Shown: positions 1-6,844, numbered from the stretch's first letter. The stretch: 9,962 nucleotides of DNA from Acidobacteriaceae bacterium (GCA_003156495.1 PMHC01000138.1:1-9962); one strand, 5' to 3'. Numbers and translations: made by a program. The notes: a model not told the origin generated them from the letters alone.

Positions 1-86
1 AGTACAACCAGTTGCTCCGCATCGAAGAAGAGCTCGGCTCGGGCGCAACTTACTTGGGTTTGGAAAGCCTCAACTACAACGAGTAA
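1..86 (+). CDS. eno: Enolase, C-terminal end (partial)
   Basis: Only the last 27 codons lie in the window, read in the frame that ends with TAA at 84-86. They contain YNQLLRIEEELG, the strongly conserved C-terminal helix of bacterial enolase (2-phosphoglycerate dehydratase, lower glycolysis, cytoplasm). After it come the usual short variable residues, here ending LNYNE. The catalytic barrel lies outside the window, so activity cannot be judged. A strong terminator follows 27 bp after the stop. GpmI, the enzyme for the preceding glycolytic step, is encoded two genes downstream, which supports the call. Identification rests on a short but very characteristic motif. Confidence 0.88.
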   Translation, partial: YNQLLRIEEELGSGATYLGLESLNYNE

Positions 87-112
87 CTCTCGTTTAGCGG
101 ATCAAATAAACG

Positions 113-147
113 AAGGGAGGGGCCAGTTCCCCTCCCTTTACTTTTTT
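113..147 (+). terminator. Rho-independent terminator of eno
   Basis: A perfect 10-bp stem, AAGGGAGGGG at 113-122 and CCCCTCCCTT at 129-138, encloses a 6-nt loop. It is followed by TACTTTTTT. It lies 27 bp after the eno stop and should end the eno transcript, so the next gene probably has its own promoter. Confidence 0.9.
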
Positions 148-174
148 CTCTTGCTCCGACTTTCTCTTGCTCCG
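145..174 (+). repeat. 14-bp direct repeat, two copies
   Basis: TTTCTCTTGCTCCG occurs at 145-158 and again at 161-174, separated by AC (16-bp period). The first copy overlaps the T-tract of the eno terminator. It looks like a small tandem duplication; no function is evident. The rest of the 87-343 gap shows no gene and no convincing promoter. Confidence 0.8.
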
Positions 175-343
175 TCGCGCTTCGCCCAAGGGGAAAAATC
201 AGCTCTCGCCAAAAGACGTAACATGAAAGAGCCTGCATGACCTGCCGCTTTTTCCTCGCATCGTTTACCGTTTGACTTCTTCCTTTTGGCTTCGATGGCG
301 GCAACGCTCGATTCGACGCCGCAAAGCTTTTATGATGGAAGCA

Positions 344-1768
344 ATGTCGCGCTCGTTTTTATACCTCCTCCTTGCTATTGGTTCTACCCTCGCTTTCGCC
401 CAAAACGCCCACGCTGTCTCCGCAATCGACCTTGAGCCGGCCAGCCAAATGGGCCAGAAACTATTCAGCAACTCCGGCACACAAGGCATGGTGCTGGTGA
501 TCGTACACGGTAACAAAGTTTTCATCGAAGGTTACGGCAGAACCTCGCTGTACTCGCGTGAAAAGCCCAACAAAAATTCCTTTCTGCGCCTCTGCTCGCT
601 GACCAAGATCTTCACCACCGACGTGCTCGCCAAGATGGCGCTGGACCACACGGTGCGCCTGAACGATCCGCTGCAAAACTACGCGCCCAACGGCGCGCTT
701 GTGCCGCAACGCGGCGGGCAGCCCATCACGCTGCTCCATCTGGCTACGCACACCGCGGGGCTGCATCGCGAGCTGGGCTATCCGCCCAATGGGGCGGCGC
801 ACTTTACCTATCCCGATTACGCCCTGCGTTGGAGCTGGCTGCCGCACCAGCAGTTGCGCTGGAAGCCGGGCACGATCGCCTCCTATTCAAATATCGGCTT
901 CGATCTGCTGAGCGACGCGCTGGCCTCGGCCGCGCACAAATCCTACGCTGACCTGTTGAATGAGCGTACGCTCAGGCCGCTGAGCATGTGGGAAACGACC
1001 TTTTACCCCTCGCCCGCGCAGTGCAGCCGGCTGATGACCGCATCGATCGACGAAAGCCCCTGCACGGTAACCGCCAATACCGAGGGCAGTTCGGGGCTGT
1101 ACTCGACGCCGGTCGATATGGCGCGCTGGCTCAAATATCTGCTGGGTACGGGCTATCCCGTGCAACCGCGCGAGGCGCAGGATGTGTATCTGATGCCGAA
1201 TCAACTGGTGCGCATCGACGGACTCAACTACGCGGGCGATCCGAGCGGCATTGGACTCGGCTGGGTTCACGTGCTGCCGGCAAACGATCCCTCGCATCTG
1301 GTTGAAAAAACTGGAGGCGGCGCCGGCTTCCTCACCTACATTGCAATTCATCCGGCCAGCCATACCGCGCTGTTTGTGGCCGTAACGGAAAACCGCCGGC
1401 CGTCGGCGACGCATTTCAATCTTTTCCGGGCCTCGAACACGGTGTTGCTGGATCTAGTGGGCGCGCCGCGTCTTCCCGAACCGGCGGGCGCGGGAAAAGC
1501 GCACGCCAAAACACGCAGGGGTGCGAACGCGAGCAAAAGCGCGAACGCAAGTAAAGGCGCAAACGCGCGCAAGGGCGCAAACGCCAAAAGAAACGCACCT
1601 GCCGCAAGCGCAAGAACGCGGAATAAGTCCGCAAGGGTTCCGGGAAAAACAGCCAAAAAGACGGCCCCGAAACAGCGCGCGCCGTTAACCGCCAAGCCGA
1701 CGAAAAAAGGCCACGCCGCCGCAAAGCCACCAGCCAAGGCGCATAGCCGCAACCGAGCCAGGCGCTAA
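344..1768 (+). CDS. Exported serine hydrolase, class C beta-lactamase / AmpH-like, with polycationic C-terminal tail
   Basis: A penicillin-binding-type serine hydrolase (Pfam Beta-lactamase, PF00144), a family of D-Ala-D-Ala peptidases, esterases and class C beta-lactamases. Counted from the ATG at 344, the three active-site motifs are present: S85-L-T-K88 (nucleophile and base), Y181-S-N183, and K322-T-G. The N-terminus has a signal peptide with an Arg, a leucine-rich core and a likely cleavage after AQNAHA, so the product probably acts in the periplasm or outside the cell. The catalytic domain ends near residue 375. About 90 further residues follow, almost all Ala, Lys, Arg, Asn, Gly and Pro, including four 6-residue repeats. 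This tail is not part of the family. The start is uncertain: in-frame ATGs lie at 332, 335 and 344 and none has a good Shine-Dalgarno; a TTG further upstream (272) would bury the signal peptide. The substrate cannot be told from sequence. Peptidoglycan remodelling is plausible and beta-lactam resistance is not implied. Confidence 0.85.
   Translation: MSRSFLYLLLAIGSTLAFAQNAHAVSAIDLEPASQMGQKLFSNSGTQGMVLVIVHGNKVFIEGYGRTSLYSREKPNKNSFLRLCSLTKIFTTDVLAKMALDHTVRLNDPLQNYAPNGALVPQRGGQPITLLHLATHTAGLHRELGYPPNGAAHFTYPDYALRWSWLPHQQLRWKPGTIASYSNIGFDLLSDALASAAHKSYADLLNERTLRPLSMWETTFYPSPAQCSRLMTASIDESPCTVTANTEGSSGLYSTPVDMARWLKYLLGTGYPVQPREAQDVYLMPNQLVRIDGLNYAGDPSGIGLGWVHVLPANDPSHLVEKTGGGAGFLTYIAIHPASHTALFVAVTENRRPSATHFNLFRASNTVLLDLVGAPRLPEPAGAGKAHAKTRRGANASKSANASKGANARKGANAKRNAPAASARTRNKSARVPGKTAKKTAPKQRAPLTAKPTKKGHAAAKPPAKAHSRNRARR
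1520..1591 (+). repeat. Four 18-bp coding repeats (GANASK type)
   Basis: Inside the serine hydrolase tail, four consecutive 6-codon units encode GANASK, SANASK, GANARK and GANAKR. The units have diverged at silent positions, so the protein repeat is better conserved than the DNA. This suggests retained amino-acid composition rather than a very recent expansion. Confidence 0.8.
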
Positions 1769-1779
1769 CGCATCTATAG

Positions 1780-1805
1780 CAGTGAAGCGGGAACAGTGAA
1801 GCGGG
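1780..1805 (+). repeat. 12-bp direct repeat between hydrolase gene and gpmI
   Basis: CAGTGAAGCGGG at 1780-1791 is repeated at 1794-1805 (14-bp period), just after the serine hydrolase stop. It could be a short tandem duplication or a paired binding site; nothing else supports either. The 111-bp gap around it holds no clear terminator. Confidence 0.7.
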
Positions 1806-1879
1806 CGCGGGGCAGGAACGCGCTACGCGCTGTATCCTTTAATTGACAGGTTTTACACAAATGGAGTGCATCCCCAACC

Positions 1880-3490
1880 ATGGCTAACAAACGTCCCGTT
1901 GTACTGACCATTCTCGACGGATTCGGCTACCGTCCGCAAACCGAAAACAACGCCGTTGCGCTGGCGAAAATGCCCACCTACAACAAGCTGCTGGCCGAGT
2001 ATCCGCACACGCTGATCCAGGCCAGCGAGCATTTTGTCGGCCTGCCCGACGGGCAGATGGGCAACAGCGAGGTCGGCCATCTGAACATCGGCGCCGGTCG
2101 CGTTGTGCAAATGGACATTACGCGCATCGATGTGATGGTCGCCGAGAACACGCTAGGAAAAAATCCGCAGATCGCGGCCAGCTTTGCGCATGCCCGCCAG
2201 AAGGGGCGCGCGCTGCACCTAATCGGCCTGGTCTCGGACGGCGGCGTGCACTCGCAGGACACACATCTGGCGGCACTGCTGCGTGCCGCGCACGAGGCCG
2301 GACTGACAAGGGTTTTCGTTCACGCATTCCTCGACGGCCGCGACACGCCGCCCAACTCCGGCGCCGAATACGTGGCCGCGCTTGAAAAGAAGATGCGCGA
2401 ATACGGCGTGGGCAAAGTGGCCACCGTCGGCGGCCGCTACTACGCCATGGACCGCGACAAGCGTTGGGAGCGCGAGAGGAAAGCCTTCGACGCGCTCGTT
2501 AAGGGCAAGTCGGAAGGCGGCACGGCCACCAGCGCCGTCAACGCCATCAAGGCCAGCTACAACGCGGGCGTGACCGACGAATTCGTTTTGCCGTTGGTGA
2601 TTGTCGATGAGAAAAAGCAGCCCATCGGCCTGATCCGCGACGAAGACGCGGTCATCAACTTCAACTTCCGTGCCGACCGCGCCCGGCAGATCACCCGCGT
2701 GCTTTGCCGCGAAAGCGGAATCAACAAGCAGGGCGGCCGCGACCTCGACCAATGGGAAGCGCTCGACCAGGCGATTCCGCGCAACGAGCTGCCGAAAAAC
2801 CTGCACTATACCTGCATGACGCAGTACGACGAAAAATTCGAATTGCCGATCATCAGCCCGCCGCAGCATCACGCGCACATTCTGGGCAACCAGCTGGCAG
2901 ACGCCAATCTGCGCAACCTGCGCACGGCCGAGACCGAAAAATATCCGCACGTAACTTTCTTCTTTAACGGCGGAACGGAAAAGCCCTTCGCCGGCGAAGA
3001 ACGCGTGATGACGCCTTCGCCCAAGGTGGCCACCTACGATCTGCAACCGGAGATGAGTTCGGTAGCCGTCGGCGACTCGATCGTGAAGGCCATCGAAGGC
3101 GACACCTTCGACGTTGTCATCTCGAACTTCGCCAATCCGGACATGGTCGGCCACACCGGCGTGCTCTCAGCCGCCATTACGGCCGTCGAAGCCGTAGACG
3201 TGCAACTGACGCGCATCTACAAGGCGATCCGCGAACGGAACGGCATCTGGCTCGTCACCGCCGACCACGGCAACTGCGAGACGATGGTCGATCCGATCAC
3301 CGGCGCGCCGCACACCGCGCACACCACCAATCCGGTGCCCTTCGTCTACATTGCCGAAGAAGCTAAAAACTTCAGGCTGCGCAACGACGGCTCGCTGCGC
3401 GATATTTCGCCGACGATTCTGGCCGCGCTGAAATTGCCTCTGCCCAAGGATATGAGCGGCAGCGACATGCGCGTTCCGCTGGCGAAGTAA
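1880..3490 (+). CDS. gpmI: 2,3-bisphosphoglycerate-independent phosphoglycerate mutase
   Basis: Interconverts 3- and 2-phosphoglycerate in the cytoplasm using two Mn ions and a phosphoserine intermediate. It belongs to the alkaline phosphatase superfamily. The 536 residues (family about 510) contain all signature elements. These are ILDGFG with metal ligand D13, GNSEVGHLNIGAGR with catalytic S63, VSDGGVHS with H124, DGRDTPP near 152-158, GRYYAMDRDKRWER near 185-198, NFNFRADRARQ near 260-270, NFANPDMVGHTG with D421 and H425, and TADHGNCE with D462 and H463. The slight extra length seems spread over loops. GGAG at 1863-1866 is 13 nt from the ATG, a long spacing, so ribosome binding is not ideal, but the N-terminus ANKRPVVLTILDGFG fits the family start. 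It neighbours eno, the enzyme for the next glycolytic step. Confidence 0.97.
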   Translation: MANKRPVVLTILDGFGYRPQTENNAVALAKMPTYNKLLAEYPHTLIQASEHFVGLPDGQMGNSEVGHLNIGAGRVVQMDITRIDVMVAENTLGKNPQIAASFAHARQKGRALHLIGLVSDGGVHSQDTHLAALLRAAHEAGLTRVFVHAFLDGRDTPPNSGAEYVAALEKKMREYGVGKVATVGGRYYAMDRDKRWERERKAFDALVKGKSEGGTATSAVNAIKASYNAGVTDEFVLPLVIVDEKKQPIGLIRDEDAVINFNFRADRARQITRVLCRESGINKQGGRDLDQWEALDQAIPRNELPKNLHYTCMTQYDEKFELPIISPPQHHAHILGNQLADANLRNLRTAETEKYPHVTFFFNGGTEKPFAGEERVMTPSPKVATYDLQPEMSSVAVGDSIVKAIEGDTFDVVISNFANPDMVGHTGVLSAAITAVEAVDVQLTRIYKAIRERNGIWLVTADHGNCETMVDPITGAPHTAHTTNPVPFVYIAEEAKNFRLRNDGSLRDISPTILAALKLPLPKDMSGSDMRVPLAK

Positions 3491-3510
3491 AACAGGCTGC
3501 ACAACAACGC

Positions 3511-3545
3511 AAACGGGCGAAGCCATTGCGGCTTCGCCCGTTTTT
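3511..3545 (+). terminator. Rho-independent terminator of gpmI
   Basis: A perfect 14-bp stem, AAACGGGCGAAGCC at 3511-3524 and GGCTTCGCCCGTTT at 3530-3543, has a 5-nt loop and ends in TTTTT, 20 bp after the gpmI stop. The antitoxin gene on the other strand also ends just beyond it (3568). The stem begins with AAA, so it may act in both directions, more weakly for the - strand. Confidence 0.93.
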
Positions 3546-3567
3546 GCTTGCATCGACGGCGCTGGTT

Positions 3568-3891
3568 TCAAGCCAGCATCTTCAACCCATGCTTCTGCAC
3601 AATCTCCAGCAGCTTGAGTGCCATGCCGCTCGGCTTCTTCGCGCCAGACTCCCACTTTTCGATGGTGGATTCGCTGGTGTTCAAGTAGCGCGCAAAAACC
3701 GGCTGGCTGACGCGCTGGTTCAAGCGAATGCGCTTGATCTGCCGCGGCCTCAGCTCGGCGGGAGTCTCTAAACACGACGCGTCGAAGCTGCGCATGGTGG
3801 CTTTATCGATCGTCCCGGCGCGATACATTCCCGATACCGCGCTATGGATCGCTTCAAACGCATCGCTCTTGTATTTGCTACTGCCCCTCAT
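3568..3891 (-). CDS. HigA/NadS-like antitoxin, XRE-family helix-turn-helix regulator
   Basis: A 107-residue DNA-binding antitoxin of the HigA2/NadS type. It should bind and neutralise the toxin encoded just upstream and repress their shared promoter. The HTH lies in the C-terminal half: the segment LRPRQIKRIRLNQRVSQPVF is followed by a recognition helix around STIEKWESGAKKPSG and then a short hydrophobic helix. The N-terminal half, about 45 residues, is probably the toxin-binding part. The start at 3891 is preferred over the ATG at 3897. Its ATG overlaps the toxin's TGA as ATGA, and a GGAG on the - strand sits 8 nt upstream, whereas the same GGAG is only 2 nt from the other ATG. Expression is thus probably coupled to toxin translation. 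Confidence 0.88.
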   Translation of the reverse strand: MRGSSKYKSDAFEAIHSAVSGMYRAGTIDKATMRSFDASCLETPAELRPRQIKRIRLNQRVSQPVFARYLNTSESTIEKWESGAKKPSGMALKLLEIVQKHGLKMLA

Positions 3892-4256
3892 CGGCATATC
3901 TCCGCCAATTCTCCCATCTGCAATTCTTTGGCAATCTCGACATCCGTCTTCTTGGCATATAGATCAGCCAAAGCGCGGAAATTTCTAAGCTCGCGGTCGC
4001 TGATATTCGGCCGATCCTTCTTCGCAAAAAGATAGGCGTACACCCAATACTGCCGCCCCTTAGCCAGAATGATCGACCGCGATCGGTTTTTATCCAGGCG
4101 CTTTTTGTAGACGCCGCCTAGATCGACAGCCAAACCTCTTATCGCCTGCAAAATGGCCGCGCAAAGCTCCCCCTCCGCAATGCCGGTCTTTCGCGCCGCG
4201 CGAGAAAACCAAGCGGTCTTGAAGACTCTTGCCGACCTTTCGGCCTCGCTGGCCAT
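3888..4256 (-). CDS. RelE/HigB2-like toxin of type II toxin-antitoxin pair
   Basis: A 122-residue RelE-superfamily protein (PF06296 type), the group of ribosome-dependent mRNA interferases. Visible family features are the opening RVFKTAWFSRAARKTGI, basic residues in the middle (KKRLDKNRSRS), the core strand YWVYAYLFAKKDRPNISDREL, and the C-terminal GELAEI. Toxin before antitoxin, with an ATGA overlap, is the usual higBA order. The ATG at 4256 is preferred; a GTG at 4289 in frame would add 11 residues that do not look like the family. No Shine-Dalgarno precedes 4256. A candidate -10 lies six bases upstream, so a leaderless transcript is possible. Catalytic residues of this branch are not strictly conserved, so activity is inferred from family and context. 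Confidence 0.87.
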   Translation of the reverse strand: MASEAERSARVFKTAWFSRAARKTGIAEGELCAAILQAIRGLAVDLGGVYKKRLDKNRSRSIILAKGRQYWVYAYLFAKKDRPNISDRELRNFRALADLYAKKTDVEIAKELQMGELAEICR

Positions 4257-4262
4257 GCATTG

Positions 4263-4291
4263 ACTGTAGCACCAGGTGCTATTGCGCACAA
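4263..4291 (-). promoter_or_regulatory. Candidate promoter and operator of the HigBA-like pair
   Basis: On the - strand, TTGTGC (4291-4286) and TACAGT (4268-4263) are 17 bp apart, a weak -35 and a fair -10. The spacer carries most of a perfect interrupted palindrome, TAGCACC-A-GGTGCTA (4267-4281). A palindrome over the promoter just before the toxin start is where autoregulating XRE antitoxins normally bind. Transcription would begin at or within a few bases of the toxin ATG. The palindrome is seen; the promoter and operator roles are inferred. Confidence 0.45.
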
Positions 4292-4356
4292 GCCGTTCCG
4301 GAGGCCGCCGCGCCGTGTTATGCTCCCCTCAACCGCTTTCTTCTTCACTTTATTTT

Positions 4357-4380
4357 CGCGAACAGAATTTCCGCGAACAG
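4357..4380 (+). repeat. Direct repeat CGCGAACAG, two copies 15 bp apart
   Basis: CGCGAACAG occurs at 4357-4365 and 4372-4380, in the gap between the divergent toxin gene and the NTF2-like gene. The first copy is part of the palindrome TTCGCGAA (4355-4362). It could be a tandem binding site upstream of the gene at 4438. The role is unknown. Confidence 0.5.
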
Positions 4381-4437
4381 GAAGCGTGTTTTTGTCTTTT
4401 TCCGCGTTTTTCCCAAGCGCGACAAGGAAGTTGTGCC

Positions 4438-5079
4438 ATGAGAGGCAGAGGGCGTTTTCACTGGGTGCTGCGCACGCTGGGCGCGATTTTAATTGGATGG
4501 GCCTGCTTTGCGGCGGGCTTTGTGGCCTACACCCATCTGCGGAGATCTGTCACGGCCGAAAAGCGCGGCCAATATTTGCAGCCGGCGGGCGACGCACCAG
4601 CCGCGGTCGAAACCGGCGTGCGCCAAACCTTGCGCGCGTTCGGCGACGGCTACGCCCGGCGCGATCCAAATGCCGCCGCAGCCTTCACCGACAGGCTCTT
4701 CGCGGCAAACGGCGACGCGCTGCTGCTGGGCGTCAACGGCGGCGAATGGATTCGCGGACGCCAGGCCGTAACGCAATTCATCGGCGACGACTGGCGCTAC
4801 TGGGGCGATCTGAAGGTCGATTCATCCAATGCCGTTGTCTGGTCTCAGGGCGACGTGGCCTGGACGGCGACCACCGGCGCGCTACGCACGCGCGGCTCCG
4901 ACCGCCCGTTGCGCTTGACTGCTGTGCTCATTCGGGAGGGTAATCAGTGGCGCTTTCGTCAGGTCGTCTTTCAGTGGGACGATCACGATCCTGAAACGCG
5001 CGATCTCTTCCGCCCTGAAAGCTATTTTCAGCTCTGGCATCGCCTAACAGGCAAACTGCTGCGCCATGACGGCCGCTGA
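4438..5079 (+). CDS. Membrane-anchored NTF2/SnoaL-like protein
   Basis: A 213-residue protein with a basic N-terminus (RGRGR), one membrane segment at about 12-32 (LGAILIGWACFAAGFVAY) and a soluble part at about 57-170 resembling the SnoaL_3/DUF4440 branch of the NTF2-like fold. Features of that fold are the helix VRQTLRAFGDGYARRDPNA, then a strand-rich stretch with GGEWIRGRQAV, DVAWTATTGAL and LIREGNQWRFRQVVFQW. Such domains serve as small enzymes or ligand-binding or assembly modules; no catalytic set is recognisable here, so no function is assigned. The orientation is probably one N-terminal anchor with the domain in the periplasm. The start is supported by AAGGAAG at 4424-4430, 7 nt before the ATG. 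It is transcribed divergently from the toxin-antitoxin pair and convergently to the next gene. Confidence 0.75.
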   Translation: MRGRGRFHWVLRTLGAILIGWACFAAGFVAYTHLRRSVTAEKRGQYLQPAGDAPAAVETGVRQTLRAFGDGYARRDPNAAAAFTDRLFAANGDALLLGVNGGEWIRGRQAVTQFIGDDWRYWGDLKVDSSNAVVWSQGDVAWTATTGALRTRGSDRPLRLTAVLIREGNQWRFRQVVFQWDDHDPETRDLFRPESYFQLWHRLTGKLLRHDGR

Positions 5080-5116
5080 AAAAGCCGCGGGCAAATCGAA
5101 GGACGCATAAAAGGAA

Positions 5117-5149
5117 AACGGCTCCCAAGCCAGCAGGCCGGGAGCCGTT
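5117..5149 (-). terminator. Terminator between convergent genes
   Basis: AACGGCTCCC (5117-5126) pairs perfectly with GGGAGCCGTT (5140-5149). The 13-nt loop has a small inner GCC/GGC stem. On the - strand the stem is followed by TTCCTTTTA, giving a U-rich tail, so it mainly serves the - strand gene ending at 5167. On the + strand it is followed by CCCCAG and would be weak for the gene ending at 5079. Confidence 0.75.
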
Positions 5150-5166
5150 CCCCAGAAACAGACGCT

Positions 5167-5634
5167 TTAGCGGGAGCGAAACGACCTGATCGCCTCAGGC
5201 AGCCGCGCTTCGATCAGCTTGGCACGCTCAACGGCAATGCCGCTCAGATACGAGGGCGCGGAGGTGGTCATCATCACCAGCGCCATGGCGATCAGCGAGA
5301 AGCACAGGCCCGCGATCCCTGCCGAAACCAACATGTGATACATGTCTGAAATATCCAGGCCCAACATCTTGAAGGCCACGTGCTCCAGCGGGCGAATGTG
5401 CTTTAAAACCGCCAGCGCAAAGAAGAAGAAAAGGACCGAGAGTGATGTAAGGACCGCCAGCGTCACATCAAGGCTGCGATGAAACCTCTGACGCGCGCTG
5501 CAATGAGCGCATTTAGCTAAGTGGGCTTCGTAATCCTTGCGCATCTCGGGCGAGATTCCGGAGATGTCGTATCGCCAACTTGCCAAAATCTCGCCTACGA
5601 CTCGGTCGGTGCATCGGTTTCTTGCCGTAGACAT
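5167..5634 (-). CDS. Small two-helix membrane protein with anti-sigma-type zinc-binding motif
   Basis: A 155-residue protein. The N-terminal cytoplasmic part (1-50) has H38-x3-C42-x2-C45 in the context DYEAHLAKCAHC, and a further Cys at position 8. This matches the arrangement of the putative zinc finger (zf-HC2) of ZAS-type anti-sigma factors. Two membrane helices follow, about 55-77 (with FFFF) and 99-121, then a charged C-terminal helix (ERAKLIEARLPEAIRSF). No sigma factor gene lies beside it in the window, so the partner is unknown and an anti-sigma role is only an analogy; the Cys pair may bind metal for another purpose. On the - strand GGTGAG lies 5 nt before the ATG, supporting the start. 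The 223-bp gap upstream, down to the WalJ-like gene, holds no clear gene or terminator. Confidence 0.7.
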   Translation of the reverse strand: MSTARNRCTDRVVGEILASWRYDISGISPEMRKDYEAHLAKCAHCSARQRFHRSLDVTLAVLTSLSVLFFFFALAVLKHIRPLEHVAFKMLGLDISDMYHMLVSAGIAGLCFSLIAMALVMMTTSAPSYLSGIAVERAKLIEARLPEAIRSFRSR

Positions 5635-5857
5635 AAAGACTCACCTAATTCCTGCATATTTTGCTGCCAACTTCCGTCCGGTCGAACTGGCCGAAAGCTA
5701 CTTTTGTTAGACGCGTCGAAAAGCCGCTCGACGTACACAACTCGAAGCGTCCTCCAAATACAATTACGCCACGGCAAATGCTTGGCGCGTCGCACGGCTT
5801 GCCTGAATCTTTAATCTTTTCAGGCCCTTCCGTACTTACTATTGTAACTCGATTCGA

Positions 5858-6844
5858 TTAAAAGCAAATGGAAGAAAGCGGTTCGCGTTGCCTGGCCAGT
5901 AACAGATGGTCGGTTACCAGGCTCGGCCGAGCGGAGAGCGCGCGCTCGGCCGAGACGCGAACAAGTTCAGGAAGGTTATTGTTTTCAGATATATGCCCTA
6001 AAATGATGTAGGACGCCCGCCCGTCGTATACCGTCGACAAGAACTCCGCCGTAGCATCGTTCGACAAATGCCCAACACGGGAAAGCACTCGCTGCTTGAT
6101 CGACCAGGGATAGGGCCCGTCGCGCAGCATCTCCAAATCGTGGTTTGACTCAATCAAAAGCAGATTCAGCTCCCGAAGCTGCTCGCGGACGTTGGGCGGA
6201 ATGTAGCCCAGATCGGTAGCATAGCCGATTCTGATGCCCTCGGCGCCCAACACAAAGCCCACCGGATCGACCGCATCGTGCGGCGTGGTGAAGGGGCTGA
6301 CCGAAATGTCGCCGATGGTAAAAGGCTTGCCGGGCTGGAAGTGCTCGACGGCCGGCAGCCAGGATGGATCGGCCTTATGCGGAGCCGGCTTAACTGCCGT
6401 CTCCTGGGCCATGGCTTCCTGGGCCGCCGCCTCAACGGCCGCTAGCGTACCCTCAGCCTCGCGCTCCTCCGGATCGGCATCCTCGGCCTCGACCGCCTCT
6501 GCCTGTCGCTCTGCGGCCTGTTTACGGCCCTGCTCGCGCCATTCTGCGTAGCTCATCTTGTGGTGCGGAGTGATCCAACGCTTCCAGGCGCTGTAAGTCG
6601 CCTCGGTAAAGTAAACCGGAATACCCAGCTTGCGCGCGGTCACCGATAGCCCGCTAACGTGATCCTGATGCTCGTGGGTCACGATGATGGCGTCCAGCCG
6701 CTCGGGCTCCTCGCCCACCGCTCTCATGCGCCGGAAAAGCTCGCGGCAACTGAGGCCGGCATCGACCAGAATGCGGGTCCGTCCGCCAGAGACAACCGTG
6801 CTGTTGCCTTTGGAACCCGACGCCAGCACCGTAAAGCGAACCAT
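5858..6844 (-). CDS. WalJ/YycJ-type metallo-beta-lactamase-fold hydrolase with charged insertion
   Basis: A 328-residue metallo-beta-lactamase-fold protein of the YycJ/WalJ family, whose members are DNA-acting nucleases linked in Firmicutes to the WalKR operon and to replication-coupled repair. Signature elements are LASGSKGNS at the N-terminus, the metal motif T56-H-E-H-Q-D-H62, ATDLG with D211, ESNHD with H235, GHLSND with H259, and GHISENNN with H284. Typical members have about 250-270 residues. Here about 60 extra residues lie between roughly 90 and 165, rich in Ala, Glu, Gln and Arg, and probably form a coiled or disordered arm. The gene starts 29 bp after the sensor kinase gene on the same strand, so the two are probably co-transcribed. 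No good Shine-Dalgarno is visible before the ATG. Confidence 0.88.
   Translation of the reverse strand: MVRFTVLASGSKGNSTVVSGGRTRILVDAGLSCRELFRRMRAVGEEPERLDAIIVTHEHQDHVSGLSVTARKLGIPVYFTEATYSAWKRWITPHHKMSYAEWREQGRKQAAERQAEAVEAEDADPEEREAEGTLAAVEAAAQEAMAQETAVKPAPHKADPSWLPAVEHFQPGKPFTIGDISVSPFTTPHDAVDPVGFVLGAEGIRIGYATDLGYIPPNVREQLRELNLLLIESNHDLEMLRDGPYPWSIKQRVLSRVGHLSNDATAEFLSTVYDGRASYIILGHISENNNLPELVRVSAERALSARPSLVTDHLLLARQREPLSSICF

Noticed and set aside
145..174. Short direct repeats as the start of a CRISPR array
   Set aside because: Only two 14-bp copies with a 2-nt gap; no spacer-length intervals and no cas genes in the window.
1348..1752. Long - strand open frame rich in Ala, Leu and Phe opposite the hydrolase tail
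   Set aside because: It mirrors the Lys/Ala-rich codons of the + strand gene, has no recognisable domain, and the sense frame carries complete family motifs.
344..1768. Calling the serine hydrolase an antibiotic-resistance beta-lactamase
   Set aside because: The SxxK, YSN and KTG motifs are shared by many esterases and peptidases of this fold; nothing visible separates a true beta-lactamase.
1843..1848. Perfect TTGACA as a gpmI -35 box
   Set aside because: With 16-18 bp spacing the -10 would fall at 1865-1872 (GTGCAT-like), which is not a -10 and sits almost on the start codon.
2219..3154. 311-codon - strand open frame inside gpmI
   Set aside because: It is the antisense shadow of a clear, full-length gpmI; GC-rich codon bias keeps such frames open.
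5801..5825. GCCTGAA/TTCAGGC inverted repeat as terminator of the WalJ-like gene
   Set aside because: Stem of only 7 bp with an 11-nt loop and no T-tract on the - strand after it; too weak to call.
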